Of a DNA stretch of 57,860 nt, positions 1 to 8,813 are shown in pieces. Below the pieces are notes generated by a model that was not told where the DNA came from, did not search any database, and saw only the letters and a program-made list of their open reading frames with translations. Within the stretch, counting starts at the first letter, position 1. Each line of letters opens with the position of its first letter. The position numbers and the translations under genes were made by a program. Source of the DNA: Xanthobacteraceae bacterium (GTDB lineage: Bacteria; Pseudomonadota; Alphaproteobacteria; Rhizobiales; Xanthobacteraceae); the NCBI GenBank assembly GCA_030041005.1, contig JASHOR010000147.1, positions 1 to 57,860 of the forward strand, read 5' to 3'.

Positions 1-1028
1 AATCCGAACTGCGTCGGATCGCGTGCCGGCTCGGGCAGGCCGAGATGGCGAAAGGCGTGCGGCGTGGTCAGCCGGCCGCGCGGCGTGCGCTGCAGATGGC
101 CGCACTGGATCAGATAAGGCTCGATGATGTCTTCGATGGCGTCGCGCGGTTCCGATAGCGCGGCGGCAAGCGTTTCGACGCCGACCGGCCCGCCGCCGTA
201 ATTGACGGCGATGGTCGAGAGATACCGCCGGTCCATGGCGTCGAGCCCGGCAGCATCCACTTCGAGCGCGGCCAGCGCCTTGTCGGCAACGGCACGGTCG
301 ATCGCTGGAGCGCCGGCGACGGCAGCGAAGTCGCGCACGCGGCGCAGCAGCCGTCCGGCAATGCGCGGCGTACCGCGGGCGCGCCGCGCGATCTCGTTGG
401 CGCCGTCGGCGGTCAGGCTGACGCCGAGCAGGCGCGCGCCACGCGCGACGATCTGCTCCAGTTCGCCCTCGGCGTAGAAATTGAGCCGGATCGGAATGCC
501 GAAACGGTCGCGCAGCGGATTGGTCAGAAGACCCGCGCGGGTGGTGGCGCCGATCAGCGTGAACTTGGCGAGGTCGATCTTGACCGAACGCGCCGCCGGC
601 CCTTCGCCGATGATGAGATCGAGCTGAAAATCCTCCATCGCCGGATAAAGGATCTCCTCGACGGCCGGATTGAGCCGATGAATCTCGTCAATGAACAGCA
701 CGTCGCGCTCTTCCAGATTGGTGAGCAACGCCGCCAGGTCCCCGGCCTTGGCAATCACCGGGCCGGAGGTGGCGCGGAAGTTCACCGCAAGCTCGCGCGC
801 CACGATCTGCGCCAAAGTCGTCTTGCCGAGCCCGGGCGGACCGACGAACAGCACGTGGTCGAGCGCCTCCTTGCGCCCGCGTGCCGCCGCAATGAACACG
901 CCGAGGTTCTTGCGCGCCTGCTCCTGGCCGATGAATTCGGCAAGCCGCTGCGGGCGCAGCGAAACCTCGGCCGCATCTTCGTCGCGGCGCTCGCCGGAAA
1001 CCAGTTTGCGTCCGGGCGCGCTGCTCAT
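1..1028 (-). CDS. ruvB: Holliday junction branch-migration ATPase RuvB (3' end beyond window)
   Basis: AAA+ motor of the RuvAB complex, which drives branch migration of Holliday junctions in recombinational repair. Reading from 1028 down to base 1 gives about 342 codons without a stop. The Walker A motif GPPGLGKT is at residues 63-70 and the Walker B/sensor segment FIDEIHR is encoded near 680. The far C-terminus reads EPYLIQCG, then LQRTPRGR, the usual RuvB winged-helix end, so only a few residues are missing. The ATG at 1028 overlaps the stop of the deaminase-like gene upstream by four bases (ATGA), which indicates translational coupling. Last visible gene of a yebC-ruvC-ruvA-deaminase-ruvB run. 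Confidence 0.96.
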   Translation of the reverse strand, partial: MSSAPGRKLVSGERRDEDAAEVSLRPQRLAEFIGQEQARKNLGVFIAAARGRKEALDHVLFVGPPGLGKTTLAQIVARELAVNFRATSGPVIAKAGDLAALLTNLEERDVLFIDEIHRLNPAVEEILYPAMEDFQLDLIIGEGPAARSVKIDLAKFTLIGATTRAGLLTNPLRDRFGIPIRLNFYAEGELEQIVARGARLLGVSLTADGANEIARRARGTPRIAGRLLRRVRDFAAVAGAPAIDRAVADKALAALEVDAAGLDAMDRRYLSTIAVNYGGGPVGVETLAAALSEPRDAIEDIIEPYLIQCGHLQRTPRGRLTTPHAFRHLGLPEPARDPTQFG

Positions 1029-1462
1029 CGTCCCCGCCCCCGACGGTATTTGTTGGGCAACAGGTCGGCGATCGGCACGACCGCCGCCGATCGGCCGTTC
1101 GGCACGATCACGCGCGCGTTGCGATCGTAGTCGAAGATCAGCTCGCGGCAGGCGCCGCACGGCGACACCACCGCAATCGACTGGTCTTTCTCATCGGGAT
1201 CGGGATGGCGCACCGCCACGATCGTATCGATGCCGGTATCGCCCAGATCGACGAAAGCCCGGCCAAGCGCCACGGCTTCGGCGCACACCGCCATGCGTCC
1301 GAGATAGGCGTCGAGATTGACGCCGGTGAAGATCTTTCCCGAGCGCGTGCGCAAGGCGGCGCCGACTTCCTGCCAGTCGTAGCGGTAACGCTGTTTGATG
1401 GCCGCGATCGCGGCGGCGACCAATTCGTTGTCCGCCTTGCGGAGCTTCGCCGGCCGTTTCAC
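1025..1462 (-). CDS. cytidine deaminase-like protein inside the ruv operon
   Basis: A 145-residue protein with the zinc signature of the tetrameric cytidine deaminase / blasticidin-S deaminase superfamily: Cys60-Ala-Glu62 (the CAE version of HAE/CAE) and Pro101-Cys102-Gly-Ala-Cys105. Those three cysteines would hold the zinc and Glu62 would shuttle protons in hydrolytic deamination of a nucleoside. Substrate cannot be read from sequence; cytidine salvage is the default guess. The gene overlaps ruvA upstream (1459-1462) and ruvB downstream (1025-1028) by four bases each, so it is tightly coupled between two subunits of the RuvAB machine. Length matches the family. Confidence 0.88.
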   Translation of the reverse strand: MKRPAKLRKADNELVAAAIAAIKQRYRYDWQEVGAALRTRSGKIFTGVNLDAYLGRMAVCAEAVALGRAFVDLGDTGIDTIVAVRHPDPDEKDQSIAVVSPCGACRELIFDYDRNARVIVPNGRSAAVVPIADLLPNKYRRGRGR

Positions 1463-2076
1463 TTCGCCAGTTCCTTCAGTCCAAGCCGGATCAATTGGCG
1501 CACGTCGCCGCCTTCGCCGGCGTTGCGCGCCGCAGCGGCCACTGCGGCTGCCGCCTGCGGCTCCCCGTAGCCGAGATTGACCAGAGCGGAAATTGCATCG
1601 ATCACCGGCTGCGGCGCCCGCTTCTCGTCAAGCGCACCGGAGAGCCGCACCACAGCCGGATCGACCGCAGCGTAGGCCGGCGCTTTGTCTTTCAATTCGG
1701 TGACAATGCGCTCGGCGACTTTCGGACCGACGCCGGGCGCCCGCGCCACCATCGCCTTGTCCCGCATGGCGATCGCCGTGGCGAGATCGGCGGGCTTGAG
1801 GGTGCCGAGAACGGAGAGCGCGACCTTGGCGCCGACACCCTGCACCGTCTGCAACAGCCTGAACCATTCGCGCTCGGCATCGGTGCAAAAGCCGAACAGC
1901 CGGATCTGATCCTCGCGCACATGGGTCTCGATGGCGAGCGTTGCCGGCTCGCCCATTGCGGGCAATTCCTGCAGGGTGCGCGCCGAGCAATGAATCAGAT
2001 AGCCGACGCCGCCGACGTCGAGAATGATCGACTCCTCGCCGTAGGAATCGATGATGCCCTTGAGTTTGCCGATCAT
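1459..2076 (-). CDS. ruvA: Holliday junction DNA-binding protein RuvA
   Basis: RuvA tetramers bind the four-way junction and load RuvB rings. The 205-residue product begins [17 protein letters not shown], the family's N-terminal OB-fold. Helix-hairpin-helix segments follow ([17 protein letters not shown] and [19 protein letters not shown], about residues 77-135). The C-terminal domain that contacts RuvB ends with [11 protein letters not shown]. Length is normal. A palindromic repeat occupies the 166-base gap to ruvC, so ruvA may have its own promoter or be read through from ruvC. The stop overlaps the deaminase-like gene by four bases. Confidence 0.96.
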   Translation of the reverse strand: MIGKLKGIIDSYGEESIILDVGGVGYLIHCSARTLQELPAMGEPATLAIETHVREDQIRLFGFCTDAEREWFRLLQTVQGVGAKVALSVLGTLKPADLATAIAMRDKAMVARAPGVGPKVAERIVTELKDKAPAYAAVDPAVVRLSGALDEKRAPQPVIDAISALVNLGYGEPQAAAAVAAAARNAGEGGDVRQLIRLGLKELAK

Positions 2077-2089
2077 CCCGCCGCCCGCT

Positions 2090-2226
2090 CGTCATTCCGG
2101 GGCCGAGCGAAGCGAGGAGCCCGGAATACATATTCACCGATCGGGCAGGACCAACTCATCGCTCTTTCCACATGACCCGTGATTATGGATTCCGGGGCCG
2201 GCCCTTCGGGCCGTCCCGGAATGACG
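2090..2226. repeat. REP-like palindromic intergenic repeat between ruvC and ruvA
   Basis: The ends are inverted copies: CGTCATTCCGGGG at the left and CCCGGAATGACG at the right. Each half holds its own hairpin: GGGCC..GGAGCCC around 2099-2122, and GGCCCTTCGGGCC near 2199-2211. The 'GTCATTCCGGGGC..GAGCGAAGCGAGGAGCCCGGAAT' style of sequence is common between genes in Bradyrhizobium and Rhodopseudomonas relatives. It fills nearly all of the ruvC-ruvA gap. It is a different family from the CTAG-edged hairpins elsewhere in the window. Confidence 0.75.
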
Positions 2227-2242
2227 GAATGTGGGTTACCGA

Positions 2243-2752
2243 TCATCGCGCCCCCACCTTCAAGACCGAACTCTGCCGGTGATGCGCATGGGTCACGGCG
2301 ATGGCAAGCGCGTCGGCGGCGTCATCCGAACGCGGCTCCGCCCTCGGCAGCAGCACGCCAATCATCATGCGCACCTGCGCCTTGTCGCCATGGCCTGCAC
2401 CCACGATGCTCTTTTTCACGAGATTGGGCGCGTATTCGGCCACCGGCACGCCGGCTCTGGCGGGCACGACCATGGCGATGCCGCGCGCCTGACCGAGTTT
2501 CAGCGTCGCCTTGGCATCCTTGTTGACGAAGGTTGCTTCCACGGCCGCTTCGTCCGGCCGGAATTGATCAACGATTCGCATCAGACCGTCATGGATGGCG
2601 AGCAGCCGTGCGGCGAGCGGGTCGCGGTCGTTGGTCAGGACCGAGCCGCAGCCAAGAAAGCCGAGCCGATTGCCGGCAATCTCGACGACACCCCAGCCGG
2701 TGCGGCGCAGGCCTGGGTCGATGCCCAGGATGCGAATCGGATCTCCGACCAT
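2243..2752 (-). CDS. ruvC: crossover junction endodeoxyribonuclease RuvC
   Basis: Dimeric resolvase that cuts Holliday junctions symmetrically. I start it at the internal ATG 2752 ([20 protein letters not shown]), giving 169 residues, the family's size. The longer frame from 2815 adds 21 residues that do not look like RuvC. Catalytic acidic residues are visible in order: Asp in ILGIDPG, Glu in AAVEATFV, and the Asp pair in [12 protein letters not shown]. The C-terminal stretch with [11 protein letters not shown] is typical. It lies downstream of yebC and upstream of ruvA on the same strand. Confidence 0.95.
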   Translation of the reverse strand: MVGDPIRILGIDPGLRRTGWGVVEIAGNRLGFLGCGSVLTNDRDPLAARLLAIHDGLMRIVDQFRPDEAAVEATFVNKDAKATLKLGQARGIAMVVPARAGVPVAEYAPNLVKKSIVGAGHGDKAQVRMMIGVLLPRAEPRSDDAADALAIAVTHAHHRQSSVLKVGAR

Positions 2753-2828
2753 GGCCCTATTGATAGCATTTTGATGCCGCAATAGCCGCAACGCTCCATC
2801 CGGACGCGAAAGCATGCCGAGGCGCGAA

Positions 2829-3575
2829 TCAGGCGCTCATCTTCTCTACAAGCGCGTCGGAAACCTCGAAATTGGCATAGACGTTCTGCACGTCGTCGCT
2901 TTCGTTCAAGTTCTCGATCAACCTCAAAACCTTCTCGCCCTGCTCGTCGTCAACCGCAACGGTGTTTTGCGGCCGCCAGACCAAGCCAGCCTTGCGCGGC
3001 TCGCCGAACTTCTGTTCCAGCGCCTTGACGACCGAACCGAAATGATCGGGGGAGGCGTAGATTTCGTGACCGTTGTCGCCGGAAACCACATCGTCGGCGC
3101 CCGCTTCCAGCGCCGCCTCGAACATCGCATCCGCGCCCGCGACCTTGGCATCGTATTCGACGACGCCGACGCGGTCGAACATGAAGGCGACCGCGCCGGT
3201 CTCGGCGAGGTTGCCGCCGCTTTTGGTGAAGGTGGCGCGCACTTCGCCGGCGGTGCGGTTGCGGTTGTCGGTCAGCACCTCGACGATGACAGCGACCCCG
3301 CCCGGCCCATAGCCTTCATAGCGGATTTCCTCGTAATTCTCGCCGTCCCCGCCGGCCGCCTTCTTGATGGCGCGCTCGATATTGTCCTTGGGCATGTTTT
3401 CCGCGCGCGCCGCGATGATGGCGGCGCGCAACCGCGGATTCATCGTCGGATCCGGCAGCCCGAGCTTGGCCGAGACCGTGATTTCGCGCGCCAGCTTGCC
3501 GAACAATTTCGATTTTACCGCATCCTGCCGCCCCTTGCGGTGCATGATGTTCTTGAACTGTGAGTGTCCGGCCAT
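2829..3575 (-). CDS. yebC: YebC/PmpR-family transcriptional or translational regulator
   Basis: A 248-residue YebC/TACO1-family protein starting [15 protein letters not shown], the family's standard N-terminus (MAGHSKWANIKHRK in relatives). It continues with [11 protein letters not shown]-like sequence and the FDRVGVV segment of the middle domain. The frame extends upstream to 3755, but only the product from 3575 matches the family. YebC proteins act as regulators and in some bacteria help ribosomes through polyproline stretches; the sequence does not say which role applies here. It sits upstream of ruvC, a common bacterial arrangement. Confidence 0.95.
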   Translation of the reverse strand: MAGHSQFKNIMHRKGRQDAVKSKLFGKLAREITVSAKLGLPDPTMNPRLRAAIIAARAENMPKDNIERAIKKAAGGDGENYEEIRYEGYGPGGVAVIVEVLTDNRNRTAGEVRATFTKSGGNLAETGAVAFMFDRVGVVEYDAKVAGADAMFEAALEAGADDVVSGDNGHEIYASPDHFGSVVKALEQKFGEPRKAGLVWRPQNTVAVDDEQGEKVLRLIENLNESDDVQNVYANFEVSDALVEKMSA

Positions 3576-3646
3576 GGCTCGCCTTCCGCCGTTCGCCCGT
3601 TGCCAGCAAATCGTTGTCAGGAAATAAATACGCGAGAGGAGGAAAC

Positions 3647-4468
3647 TCAAGGCCAGAAGGCGGGCGAGGCCGGTTCCAAACGGCCACCGATTCGCACCGC
3701 GCCAGTGTGCACGGCAAGTCCGGTAGCCGGATCGGTCTCGACGGCGACGGCACACAAGGTCGCCGGACCCGAGGCAGGCTCGAAGCGAGCGGAAGGAATC
3801 TTTCTCAAGAAACGAGTGAGCGGTTCCTCCTTGCTCATGCCGATCACCGAGTCGTAATCGCCCGTCATACCGACGTCGCTGATAAACGCCGTGCCGCCGC
3901 TGAGAATGCGCAGATCGGCGGTCGGCACGTGGGTGTGGGTGCCCACCACGAGGCTGGCGCGGCCGTCGCAGAAAAAACCCATCGATTGCTTCTCGCTCGT
4001 CGCTTCGCCGTGAATATCGACCACGATGGCGTCGGCTTCTTTGCCCAGCGCGCAGGCGGCAAGCTCGCGCTCGGCGGCAGCGAAAGGATCGTCAAGCGCG
4101 TCCATGAAGATGCGGCCCATGGCGTTGATCACAAGCGCGCGTTGGCCGTTCTTCGCCTCGATCAAGGCGGCGCCCCGGCCCGGCGTGCCTGACGGATAAT
4201 TGATCGGGCGGATCAGGCGCTCTGCGCGCTCGATGAAAACGAGCGCCTCGCGCTGGTCCCAGGCGTGATTACCCAGCGTGACGGCGTCGGCGCCGGCATC
4301 GATCAACTCGCGAAAGATCGCTTCGGTGATGCCAAATCCGCCGGCGGCGTTCTCGCCGTTGACCACGACCAGATCGAGTTTCCAATCGCGTACCAATCCG
4401 GGCAGCCGCTCGTACACGATGGTCCGCCCGGAACGGCCGACCACATCGCCGACGAACAGAATCCGCAT
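3647..4468 (-). CDS. YmdB-family metallophosphoesterase
   Basis: A 273-residue product of the TIGR00282/YmdB family (2',3'-cyclic nucleotide phosphodiesterase in Bacillus). Metal-binding motifs are visible in order: GDVVGRSGR (Asp near residue 7), [20 protein letters not shown], a histidine in [10 protein letters not shown], and [10 protein letters not shown]. All the usual ligands for a binuclear metal centre appear present. Only two bases separate it from the cyclo-ligase upstream (4471), so the two are probably co-transcribed. The cellular substrate in alphaproteobacteria is not established. Confidence 0.88.
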   Translation of the reverse strand: MRILFVGDVVGRSGRTIVYERLPGLVRDWKLDLVVVNGENAAGGFGITEAIFRELIDAGADAVTLGNHAWDQREALVFIERAERLIRPINYPSGTPGRGAALIEAKNGQRALVINAMGRIFMDALDDPFAAAERELAACALGKEADAIVVDIHGEATSEKQSMGFFCDGRASLVVGTHTHVPTADLRILSGGTAFISDVGMTGDYDSVIGMSKEEPLTRFLRKIPSARFEPASGPATLCAVAVETDPATGLAVHTGAVRIGGRLEPASPAFWP

Positions 4469-4470
4469 GC

Positions 4471-5052
4471 TTAGCTCGCCCGCAGATCGATCACTTCGCG
4501 CTCGGTGAGGACAAGATCGAGGCGCATGTCGTGTTCGCTCGCCGGCACCTTTGCCACCTCCTGCGCGGCGAAGGCGAATCCGATGGCGGCGATCGCCTTC
4601 AGTCCTCGCAGGCGTGCAAGGGTCATATCGTAATAACCGGCACCATAACCGAGGCGGTGGCCGGTGCGGTCGAAGGCCAATAGCGGTACCAGCAGGATAT
4701 CGGGTTCGACCTGCGGCGCCTCAGGCTTTGGCTCGCGGATGCCCCATTGAGCGCTATCCAACGGTGCACCGAACCGCCATGCGCGCATGGTCAGCGGATT
4801 GCCGCGTCCGGCGATGACCGGCAAGGCCAACCCCGCCCCCATCTCCTCCAGCCTGCGCATGAGCGGCAAGGGATTGATCTCGCTCCGAAGCGGCATGAAC
4901 CCGGAGACGATCATGCCGGCCTTGATCTTGAGCGGGAACGGCCGTGCGGCGATCGCCTCGGCGGCGTCCTGCCGGGCGTCGCGCGACAGCTCATCGCGGC
5001 GGGCAGCCGCCTCGAGCCGCATCTGCTTTTTTTCGGCTGCGACCTCGTCCAT
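4471..5052 (-). CDS. 5-formyltetrahydrofolate cyclo-ligase
   Basis: Converts 5-formyl-THF to 5,10-methenyl-THF with ATP in one-carbon metabolism. Start set at ATG 5052 (MDEVAAEKKQMRLEAAARRDEL), 193 residues, the usual size; the open frame to 5244 runs into the 6S RNA region. The family signature GYGAGYYDMTLARL (the GxGxGYYD loop) is present, as is LLVPLLAFDRTGHRLG. The gene lies downstream of zapA with a 6S RNA region between, the classic zapA–ssrS–ygfA order. In other bacteria the 6S precursor is often co-transcribed with this gene. Confidence 0.93.
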   Translation of the reverse strand: MDEVAAEKKQMRLEAAARRDELSRDARQDAAEAIAARPFPLKIKAGMIVSGFMPLRSEINPLPLMRRLEEMGAGLALPVIAGRGNPLTMRAWRFGAPLDSAQWGIREPKPEAPQVEPDILLVPLLAFDRTGHRLGYGAGYYDMTLARLRGLKAIAAIGFAFAAQEVAKVPASEHDMRLDLVLTEREVIDLRAS

Positions 5053-5149
5053 CCGTGCCGTAATGCCTGCTGGCGCTGCCCGCGTCCATCCTGTTGCCAA
5101 TCCGCGATTGTCGATTTGACGCGATCGTGGCTTTAAGGGCACGTCCGCC

Positions 5150-5330
5150 ACGACCAATCCCCGGGTGCGGAGCCGCATCGGCCGTCGGAGCGTCGATCCC
5201 GGGTTCCCTACGAAAGTAGGTGGGCGCCATGTGTCCGAGCCCACGAGCCCGGTCAGGGATAGCTCCCTTCAGGATCGATAAGGCCCCGGGGATATGTCTC
5301 CTGACGCGCCGCGCAGCATCCGCCGCGGCA
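5150..5330 (-). ncRNA. ssrS: probable 6S RNA (ssrS)
   Basis: The 438-base gap between zapA and the cyclo-ligase is the conserved site of 6S RNA, which binds RNA polymerase holoenzyme in stationary phase. The minus strand here folds into long imperfect helices: AGGGAGCTATCCCT near 5254-5267, GGGCTCG/CGGGCTCG near 5232-5245, and CCTACTTTCGTAGG near 5211-5224. The limits are approximate. A possible -10 (CTACAT on the minus strand, 5331-5336) would start the RNA near 5325, but no clear -35 is seen. The flanks 5053-5149 and 5337-5490 hold nothing else I can identify. The call rests mainly on synteny. Confidence 0.6.
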
Positions 5331-5490
5331 ATGTAGTGCAGCTTCGCCGGCATCGCCACTCTATGTCAGCCGCGCCGCTCGCCATTCCTGTGCAGGCGCG
5401 CTTGTGCAGGCGCACGAGGAGAAGGTGGAGGGGGCATTGTCGGTGGGTGGGTAGGCAGGCAGGCACGGGATTTCGACAGGGAGAGGCAAA

Positions 5491-5874
5491 TCATCCCATC
5501 GCCACGTTGGCGGCTGCGGGCACGTTGAGCTTCTCGGCAATGCCTTCGATCCGTTCAGCAGCAGCATTAAGTGCAGCGGCCATTGCGGCGAGCGCGGCCT
5601 TGTCTCGATTGGCGGCCTCCATCCGGGCATCCTGCAGCGCCGCCAGTTCGTCCTCCAGCCGCTTGATGCGCAGCCCCGTTTCGGCGAGCGAATCGGCAAT
5701 CGTGAGTGCCGCCATGACCGTGAGCCGGGTGTCTCCGATCTCGCCGAATTTCGCCCGCAGCCCGTCGATGCGGCCATCAAGCTCGCGCGCGAGGTTCATG
5801 AGGTGTCCTTCCTGGCCGTCCTCACAGGCCATGCGGAACTGCCGCCCATTGATGGTGACGCTGACCTGCGACAT
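5491..5874 (-). CDS. zapA: cell division protein ZapA
   Basis: FtsZ-ring-associated protein that bundles FtsZ filaments at midcell. The 127-residue product begins MSQVSVTINGRQFRMACEDGQE, the ZapA N-terminal domain (family pattern VxIxGRxYxixCxxGEE). It continues LARELDGRIDGLRAKFGEIGDTRL, then a long helical segment (TGLRIKRLEDELAALQDARMEA) expected to form the antiparallel coiled-coil tetramer. The Ala-rich tail is typical of rhizobial versions. It follows a DUF4164 gene on the same strand and precedes the 6S RNA region. Confidence 0.92.
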   Translation of the reverse strand: MSQVSVTINGRQFRMACEDGQEGHLMNLARELDGRIDGLRAKFGEIGDTRLTVMAALTIADSLAETGLRIKRLEDELAALQDARMEAANRDKAALAAMAAALNAAAERIEGIAEKLNVPAAANVAMG

Positions 5875-5979
5875 CAGCCCATCCCCTGCCGGTGACCCTC
5901 AACGCGCCCGAAGGCCTTCCCCATCATCCTCGTTTCCGCCGGCGCGACACAGGATCTTCTGAACATGACAACGTCTGCC

Positions 5980-6261
5980 TCAATGCTCGTCTTCATCGAG
6001 CACGGTGCGCACGGCCTCGATCGCCTGATTAATGCGCCGCGACGCCTCGCGGTTGGCACCCTCCAATGCGCGCGAGCGCGCCACGGCGGCATCAAGCTCG
6101 CCCGCAAGACGTGCCCGGTCGTGGCCGAACGCCTGTATTTGCGCTGCCAAGGCCTGCTCGTTGCGGGCGGCTTCGTGCCGTCGGTCGGCGGCTGCCTCCA
6201 GCGCATCCAGCGCCTGCGCAAGCCGCCTGCTTGCAGCCTCAATCGAATCAGTCTCGCTCAT
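5980..6261 (-). CDS. DUF4164 small coiled-coil protein
   Basis: A 93-residue, Ala/Glu/Arg-rich helical protein starting MSETDSIEAASRRLAQAL at ATG 6261. The open frame extends to 6360, but the extension is unlike the family. Heptad-like spacing runs through most of the chain (ALDALEAAADRRHEAARNEQ, LAGELDAAVARSRALEGANR), so it is probably one long coiled coil. DUF4164 proteins occur next to zapA in Hyphomicrobiales, which suggests but does not prove a link with cell division. It is divergent from transketolase (start 6500). Confidence 0.8.
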   Translation of the reverse strand: MSETDSIEAASRRLAQALDALEAAADRRHEAARNEQALAAQIQAFGHDRARLAGELDAAVARSRALEGANREASRRINQAIEAVRTVLDEDEH

Positions 6262-6412
6262 GCGTGCATCCGCATGCCGCAGCAAGGACGAAAGTCGTGA
6301 AGCAACAGAGATTTGTAAAAAGAAGCTTACGTCCCATCGAGCTAAAGCGTCAACGCCCAAGCAGATTTCTTTTCGCGCCTGTGCATGACCCGCCCGGCGG
6401 CGCGCCGGACGT

Positions 6413-6440
6413 TTGACTCACGGGGTTCCCGTGCTATCTG
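6413..6440 (+). promoter_or_regulatory. sigma-70-type promoter of tkt with palindromic spacer
   Basis: TTGACT (6413-6418), a 16-base spacer and TATCTG (6435-6440) fit a housekeeping promoter, with transcription expected near 6447. Most of the spacer is a perfect inverted repeat, CACGGG-GTT-CCCGTG (6419-6433), placed where a repressor would block RNA polymerase. Because the -35 box lies on the first possible TTG codon of the long tkt frame, translation should start further in, which supports the ATG at 6500. Confidence 0.5.
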
Positions 6441-6499
6441 TGCCGGGCTTCTCCACGGCAGCCATCTCACGTCGCGCTGCCTCATTTACCTCTGTCCCA

Positions 6500-8587
6500 A
6501 TGTCAATGCCGGACCGTGCCGTCGCGGCGAGCGCACTCCCCCTCGCCCAGGCTGCTTGCGTTGCCGCTTCGCCGGCTACATCCGCACACACGGCGTCAGC
6601 CGGGCGTGCGGAGCACGATCGCATGGCCAACGCCGTGCGCGCACTGGCAATGGACGCCGTCGAACAGGCAAAATGCGGCCATCCCGGCCTGCCGATGGGC
6701 GCCGCCGACATCGCCACCGTTCTGTTTGCGCGCTTTTTGAAGTTCGATGCCGGCGATCCGGAATGGCCCGACCGCGACCGCTTTGTGCTCTCCGCCGGCC
6801 ACGGCTCGATGCTGCTCTACGCGCTTCTTCATCTTCTCGGTTATGAGAAGATGATGATCGACGAGATCAAGCGCTTTCGTCAGCTCGGCTCGCTCACGCC
6901 CGGTCATCCCGAGCACGGCCACACGCCGGGCGTCGAGACGACGACTGGACCGCTCGGCCAGGGGCTAGCGAACGCGGTTGGCATGGCGATCGCCGAGCGG
7001 CATCTGGCCGCGGAATTCGGCAGCGATATTGTCGATCACTTCACCTATGTGCTCGCCTCCGACGGCGACCTGATGGAAGGCATCAGCCAGGAGGCGATCG
7101 CGCTCGCCGGCCACCTGCAGTTGAGAAGACTCATCGTTTTGTTCGACGACAACGGCATCTCGATCGACGGGCCGCTGGCGCTCGCCGATTCCGTCGACCA
7201 GGTCGAGCGTTTCCAATCGGCCGGATGGGCGGCAGCGCGCATAGACGGCCACGATCCCGCCGCGATCGCCGACGCGATCGAATTAGCGCAAAAATCAGCG
7301 CGCCCATCGTTGATCGCCTGCCGAACCACGATAGGATTTGGCGCACCGACCAAAGCCGGTACCGAGAAGGCCCATGGCGCGGCGCTTGGCGCGGATGAGA
7401 TTGCGGGCGCGCGACGGGCGCTCGGCTGGAGCCCGCCGGCCTTCGAGATTCCCCCGGAGATCCACGCGCTCTGGCGCTCTGCGGGCGACCGCGGCCGGCC
7501 AGCGCGGTTGGCCTGGGAGCGACGTGTTGCAATGCTTCCCGGCGAACAGCGAGCAGAGTTCGAGCGCCGCCAGCGCGGCGAATTGCCGAATGAGAAGCTT
7601 GCTGCCGCAATACGCCGGACGAAGCAGATGCTCGCCGACAAGCCCAGGCAGATCGCCACGCGCGCGGCGTCCGAATTGGCGCTCGAAGGGCTTACCGCCG
7701 CCTTGCCGGAGATGATCGGCGGCTCCGCCGACCTTACCGGCTCGAACAATACGCGCGCCAAGGCCATGACGGCTTTGAGTGCCGCCGATTATTCCGGCCG
7801 TTTCATCCATTATGGCGTGCGCGAACACGGCATGGCAGCGTCGATGAATGGTCAGGCATTGCACGGCGGCATCATCCCCTATTCCGGAACGTTTCTGGTG
7901 TTCTCCGATTATTGTCGGCCGGCGATCCGGCTCGCGGCGCTGATGGGTCAGCGCGTCATCCACGTCATGACCCACGACTCGATCGGACTTGGCGAGGACG
8001 GGCCGACCCATCAGCCGGTCGAGCATTTGGCCGCGCTGCGCGCCATTCCCAACCTGAAAGTCTTCCGCCCCTGTGATGCGGTCGAGACCGTCGAGTGTTG
8101 GCAATTGGCGCTGCAGAACGGTAGCGGCCCGAGCGTACTGGCGCTGACGCGGCAAAACGTGCCGCAGCTACGCCGTGGGTTTGACGACGGCAATCGCTGC
8201 GCAGCGGGCGGCTACGAGCTTGAACCCGCCGACCAGGGCGAGGCCGTGGTGTCGCTGTTCGCCTCGGGTTCCGAAGTCGCGATCGCAACGGCGGCGAAGA
8301 AGCTGCTCGGCGAGCGCAAAATCCCCACGCGCGTCGTGTCCGTGCCCTGCTTCGAGCTTCTCCTTGCGACGCCGCCGGATGAGCGCGCGGCTATCGTCGG
8401 CAACGCCAGAGTGAATGTCGCCGTCGAAGCCGGCGTCCGGCAGGGCTGGGACGACATTATAGGCTCAGCCGGCACCTTTGTGGGCATGAACGGCTTCGGA
8501 GCGAGTGGGCCTGGTCAGGAGCTTTACCGGCACTTCGGCATTACGCCCGAGACGGTTGCACAAGCCGCATTGGACAGCTTTAACTAG
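6500..8587 (+). CDS. tkt: transketolase
   Basis: Thiamine-diphosphate enzyme moving two-carbon ketol units in the pentose-phosphate (and Calvin) pathways. From ATG 6500 it has 695 residues. Visible motifs: [50 protein letters not shown], the ThDP/metal segment [13 protein letters not shown] with the later DDNGISIDG, and [18 protein letters not shown] in the pyrimidine-binding domain. The frame is open back to 6413 with a non-conserved leader; a promoter overlapping that region argues for the later start. First gene of a tkt-gap-pgk-fba block. Its TAG stop coincides with the CTAG edge of a palindromic repeat. Confidence 0.95.
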   Translation: MSMPDRAVAASALPLAQAACVAASPATSAHTASAGRAEHDRMANAVRALAMDAVEQAKCGHPGLPMGAADIATVLFARFLKFDAGDPEWPDRDRFVLSAGHGSMLLYALLHLLGYEKMMIDEIKRFRQLGSLTPGHPEHGHTPGVETTTGPLGQGLANAVGMAIAERHLAAEFGSDIVDHFTYVLASDGDLMEGISQEAIALAGHLQLRRLIVLFDDNGISIDGPLALADSVDQVERFQSAGWAAARIDGHDPAAIADAIELAQKSARPSLIACRTTIGFGAPTKAGTEKAHGAALGADEIAGARRALGWSPPAFEIPPEIHALWRSAGDRGRPARLAWERRVAMLPGEQRAEFERRQRGELPNEKLAAAIRRTKQMLADKPRQIATRAASELALEGLTAALPEMIGGSADLTGSNNTRAKAMTALSAADYSGRFIHYGVREHGMAASMNGQALHGGIIPYSGTFLVFSDYCRPAIRLAALMGQRVIHVMTHDSIGLGEDGPTHQPVEHLAALRAIPNLKVFRPCDAVETVECWQLALQNGSGPSVLALTRQNVPQLRRGFDDGNRCAAGGYELEPADQGEAVVSLFASGSEVAIATAAKKLLGERKIPTRVVSVPCFELLLATPPDERAAIVGNARVNVAVEAGVRQGWDDIIGSAGTFVGMNGFGASGPGQELYRHFGITPETVAQAALDSFN

Positions 8588-8675
8588 TGGTCCGGTTCCG
8601 ACCTTCGCATCCCTTTTTGGCAGGCCCTCGTGCGGATGTTGGAATCAAAGGGCCGCCGGCAAATATAAGTGCTAG
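8584..8675 (+). repeat. CTAG-edged palindromic repeat, subtype B, site 1
   Basis: Begins at CTAG 8584-8587, which includes the tkt stop codon. Left arm GGTTCCGACCTTCGC and right arm GCGGATGTTGGAATC pair imperfectly around a loop containing GGCAGGCCCTCGTGC. The right arm is followed by AAA and the partner of the outer GTCC, then a 20-base spacer ending ATAAGTGCTAG. The same B-plus-spacer unit recurs at 12544-12638 (reversed) and 26584-26677. Together with the following units it fills the tkt-gap interval (8588-8991). Confidence 0.85.
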
Positions 8676-8730
8676 TGTGGCGGTTCAGAAGTCCGCATCA
8701 TTCCTGCCGCGACCTCGTCATGCGGACTAG
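8672..8730 (+). repeat. CTAG-edged palindromic repeat, subtype C, right arm truncated
   Basis: Starts at CTAG 8672-8675 with GTGTGGC and the stem arm GGTTCAGAAGTCCGC, then the loop CATCATTCCTGCCGC. The right arm stops after GCGGAC and runs into CTAG (8727-8730). A full-length copy at 57783-57859 shows what is missing. It abuts the B unit at a shared CTAG. Confidence 0.8.
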
Positions 8731-8742
8731 ATCAATAAGTTG

Positions 8743-8813
8743 CTCCTTCGATTCCGAAGTTCGCAAACGAGGGCGCCGCATAATTGATGCGAACTTCGGA
8801 ATCGGGACACTAG
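8743..8813 (-). repeat. CTAG-edged palindromic repeat, subtype D
   Basis: A perfect 15-base inverted repeat: GATTCCGAAGTTCGC (8750-8764) and GCGAACTTCGGAATC (8789-8803). It ends with GGGACACTAG, sharing CTAG 8810-8813 with the next unit. Read on the minus strand it has the same frame as B and C: CTAGTG, outer block, stem, CATC...CCTCGT loop, stem. The left outer block is poorly kept. Confidence 0.8.
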
